Of a stretch of 6,727 nucleotides of DNA, positions 6,426 through 6,727 are shown in pieces. Below the pieces are notes generated by a model. That model was given only the letters and a program-made list of their open reading frames with translations, had not been told where the DNA came from and made no database searches. Source of the DNA: Caulobacteraceae bacterium (lineage in GTDB: Bacteria; Pseudomonadota; Alphaproteobacteria; Caulobacterales; Caulobacteraceae); the NCBI GenBank assembly GCA_947479185.1, contig CANJYY010000148.1, forward strand, positions 1 to 6,727, given 5' to 3'. The position numbers and the translations under genes are program-made. Numbering within the stretch: the first letter of the stretch is position 1; each line of letters begins with the position of its first letter.

Positions 6426-6567
6426 GCTTTTCCTCGCCTAGGGGGCGTACTCACTTCCGCTTTCCAGGCCAAGTCCGGGATTCAGATTCAGCTACGGTAT
6501 TTCGGACAAGAGGCGTCCATTCCGCGCTCTACGGGCTGGATCCCGAGCCCTCGATTGGGTCCGGACC
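6426..6567. other. Convergent intergenic region after cckA
   Basis: This 142-base stretch separates the cckA stop from the stop of an opposing gene. No ORF with family resemblance, tRNA or T-tailed hairpin was found in it. It contains two GATTC (GANTC) sites within a tandem ATTCAG duplication (6480-6491), a weak hairpin GGGCT (6533-6537) with AGCCC (6546-6550), and the palindrome listed separately. It presumably carries the transcription ends of both genes. Confidence 0.5.
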
Positions 6568-6568
6568 C
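6557..6568. repeat. Perfect 12-base palindrome at the end of the right-edge gene
   Basis: GGGTCCGGACCC is self-complementary over 12 bases, and its last base is the final G of the TAG stop (bases 6570-6568) of the minus-strand gene. Without spacer bases it would form only a tight hairpin, and no T-run follows in either direction, so a terminator role is weak. A double-stranded protein-binding site or chance are alternatives. Confidence 0.4.
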
Positions 6569-6727
6569 TAGCGGCCCTTGCCTTTCGACTTCGTCGCCAC
6601 GGCTCCGGCCGCCGCCCTCGCCGCCGGGGCCTCCACGCTGATCGCGCGCTGGATGTCCTCGCCGACGAAGCCGATGGCCTCGGCCTGGCGCACGCCCGGC
6701 AGGATGGCGACGTCGTACAGTTCCTCG
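6568..6727 (-). CDS. 3' end of an unrecognised gene
   Basis: I do not recognise this protein. Reading leftwards from the right edge there is an open frame of 52 codons ending in TAG at 6570-6568; the first whole codon begins at 6726 and the gene continues beyond the window. The visible C-terminus starts E-E-L-Y-D-V-A-I-L-P-G-V-R-Q-A-E-A-I-G-F-V-G-E-D-I-, continues into an Ala-rich stretch and ends with a basic tail, ATKSKGKGR. The first half looks like a folded amphipathic helix-rich segment with ordinary coding composition, and the Ala/Lys tail looks disordered. Two things support a real gene: clean codon use with GC at third positions, and a stop just before lower-GC sequence. It is convergent with cckA and probably unrelated to it in regulation. 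Confidence 0.6.
   Translation of the reverse strand, partial: EELYDVAILPGVRQAEAIGFVGEDIQRAISVEAPAARAAAGAVATKSKGKGR

Noticed and set aside
6426..6567. Possible tRNA or small RNA gene after cckA
   Set aside because: No T-loop consensus, acceptor pairing or T-tailed terminator was found; only short weak pairings are present.
1..6727. An entirely new multi-gene system
   Set aside because: The genes are known flagellar, kinase and cell-cycle families plus one hypothetical exported protein and one fragment; there is no defence-like, biosynthetic or mobile cassette signature.

Overview
This GC-rich, almost fully coding window looks like chromosomal DNA from a member of Caulobacterales (Caulobacter, Phenylobacterium or a close relative). 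The main reason is the order fliQ-fliR-flhB followed directly by a hybrid histidine kinase with the full architecture of CckA, behind a CtrA-type box. CckA and CtrA together mark the alphaproteobacterial cell-cycle circuit. No tRNA, rRNA, CRISPR array or mobile element was seen.

Layout. 1-557: the 3' end of flgC (rod protein) and complete fliE (MS ring-rod adaptor), both on +. 558-690: a 133-base leader with a 9-base direct repeat and a small hairpin. 691-1194 (+): a small exported Gly/Arg/Asp-rich protein with no assigned function. 1221-1248: a strong hairpin terminator between convergent genes. 1251-2048 (-): a P-loop kinase of the D-glycerate 3-kinase type. 2049-2149: a divergent intergenic region with a CtrA-type box and a GANTC site. 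2150-4274 (+): fliQ, fliR and flhB, packed with 0-4 bases between genes. 4287-6425 (+): cckA, 12 bases after flhB. 6426-6567: a convergent intergenic region with a perfect 12-base palindrome. 6568-6727 (-): the 3' end of an unrecognised gene.

How the genes work together. FlgC and FliE belong to the basal-body rod. FliQ, FliR and FlhB belong to the flagellar type III export gate that secretes rod, hook and filament subunits. CckA starts the phosphorelay that phosphorylates (or, as phosphatase, dephosphorylates) the master regulator CtrA. The CtrA-type box before fliQ and the tight spacing down to cckA suggest that export-gate genes and the kinase controlling CtrA may share a transcript, which would make a feedback loop. 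The exported protein and the kinase at 691-2048 sit between the two flagellar blocks and have no evident flagellar role.

Most of the window is orthodox. The points most worth checking are the CtrA box/cckA arrangement, a Phe in place of a Tyr at what appears to be the c-di-GMP-contacting position of CckA, the exported repeat protein with its structured leader, and the unidentified gene at the right edge.
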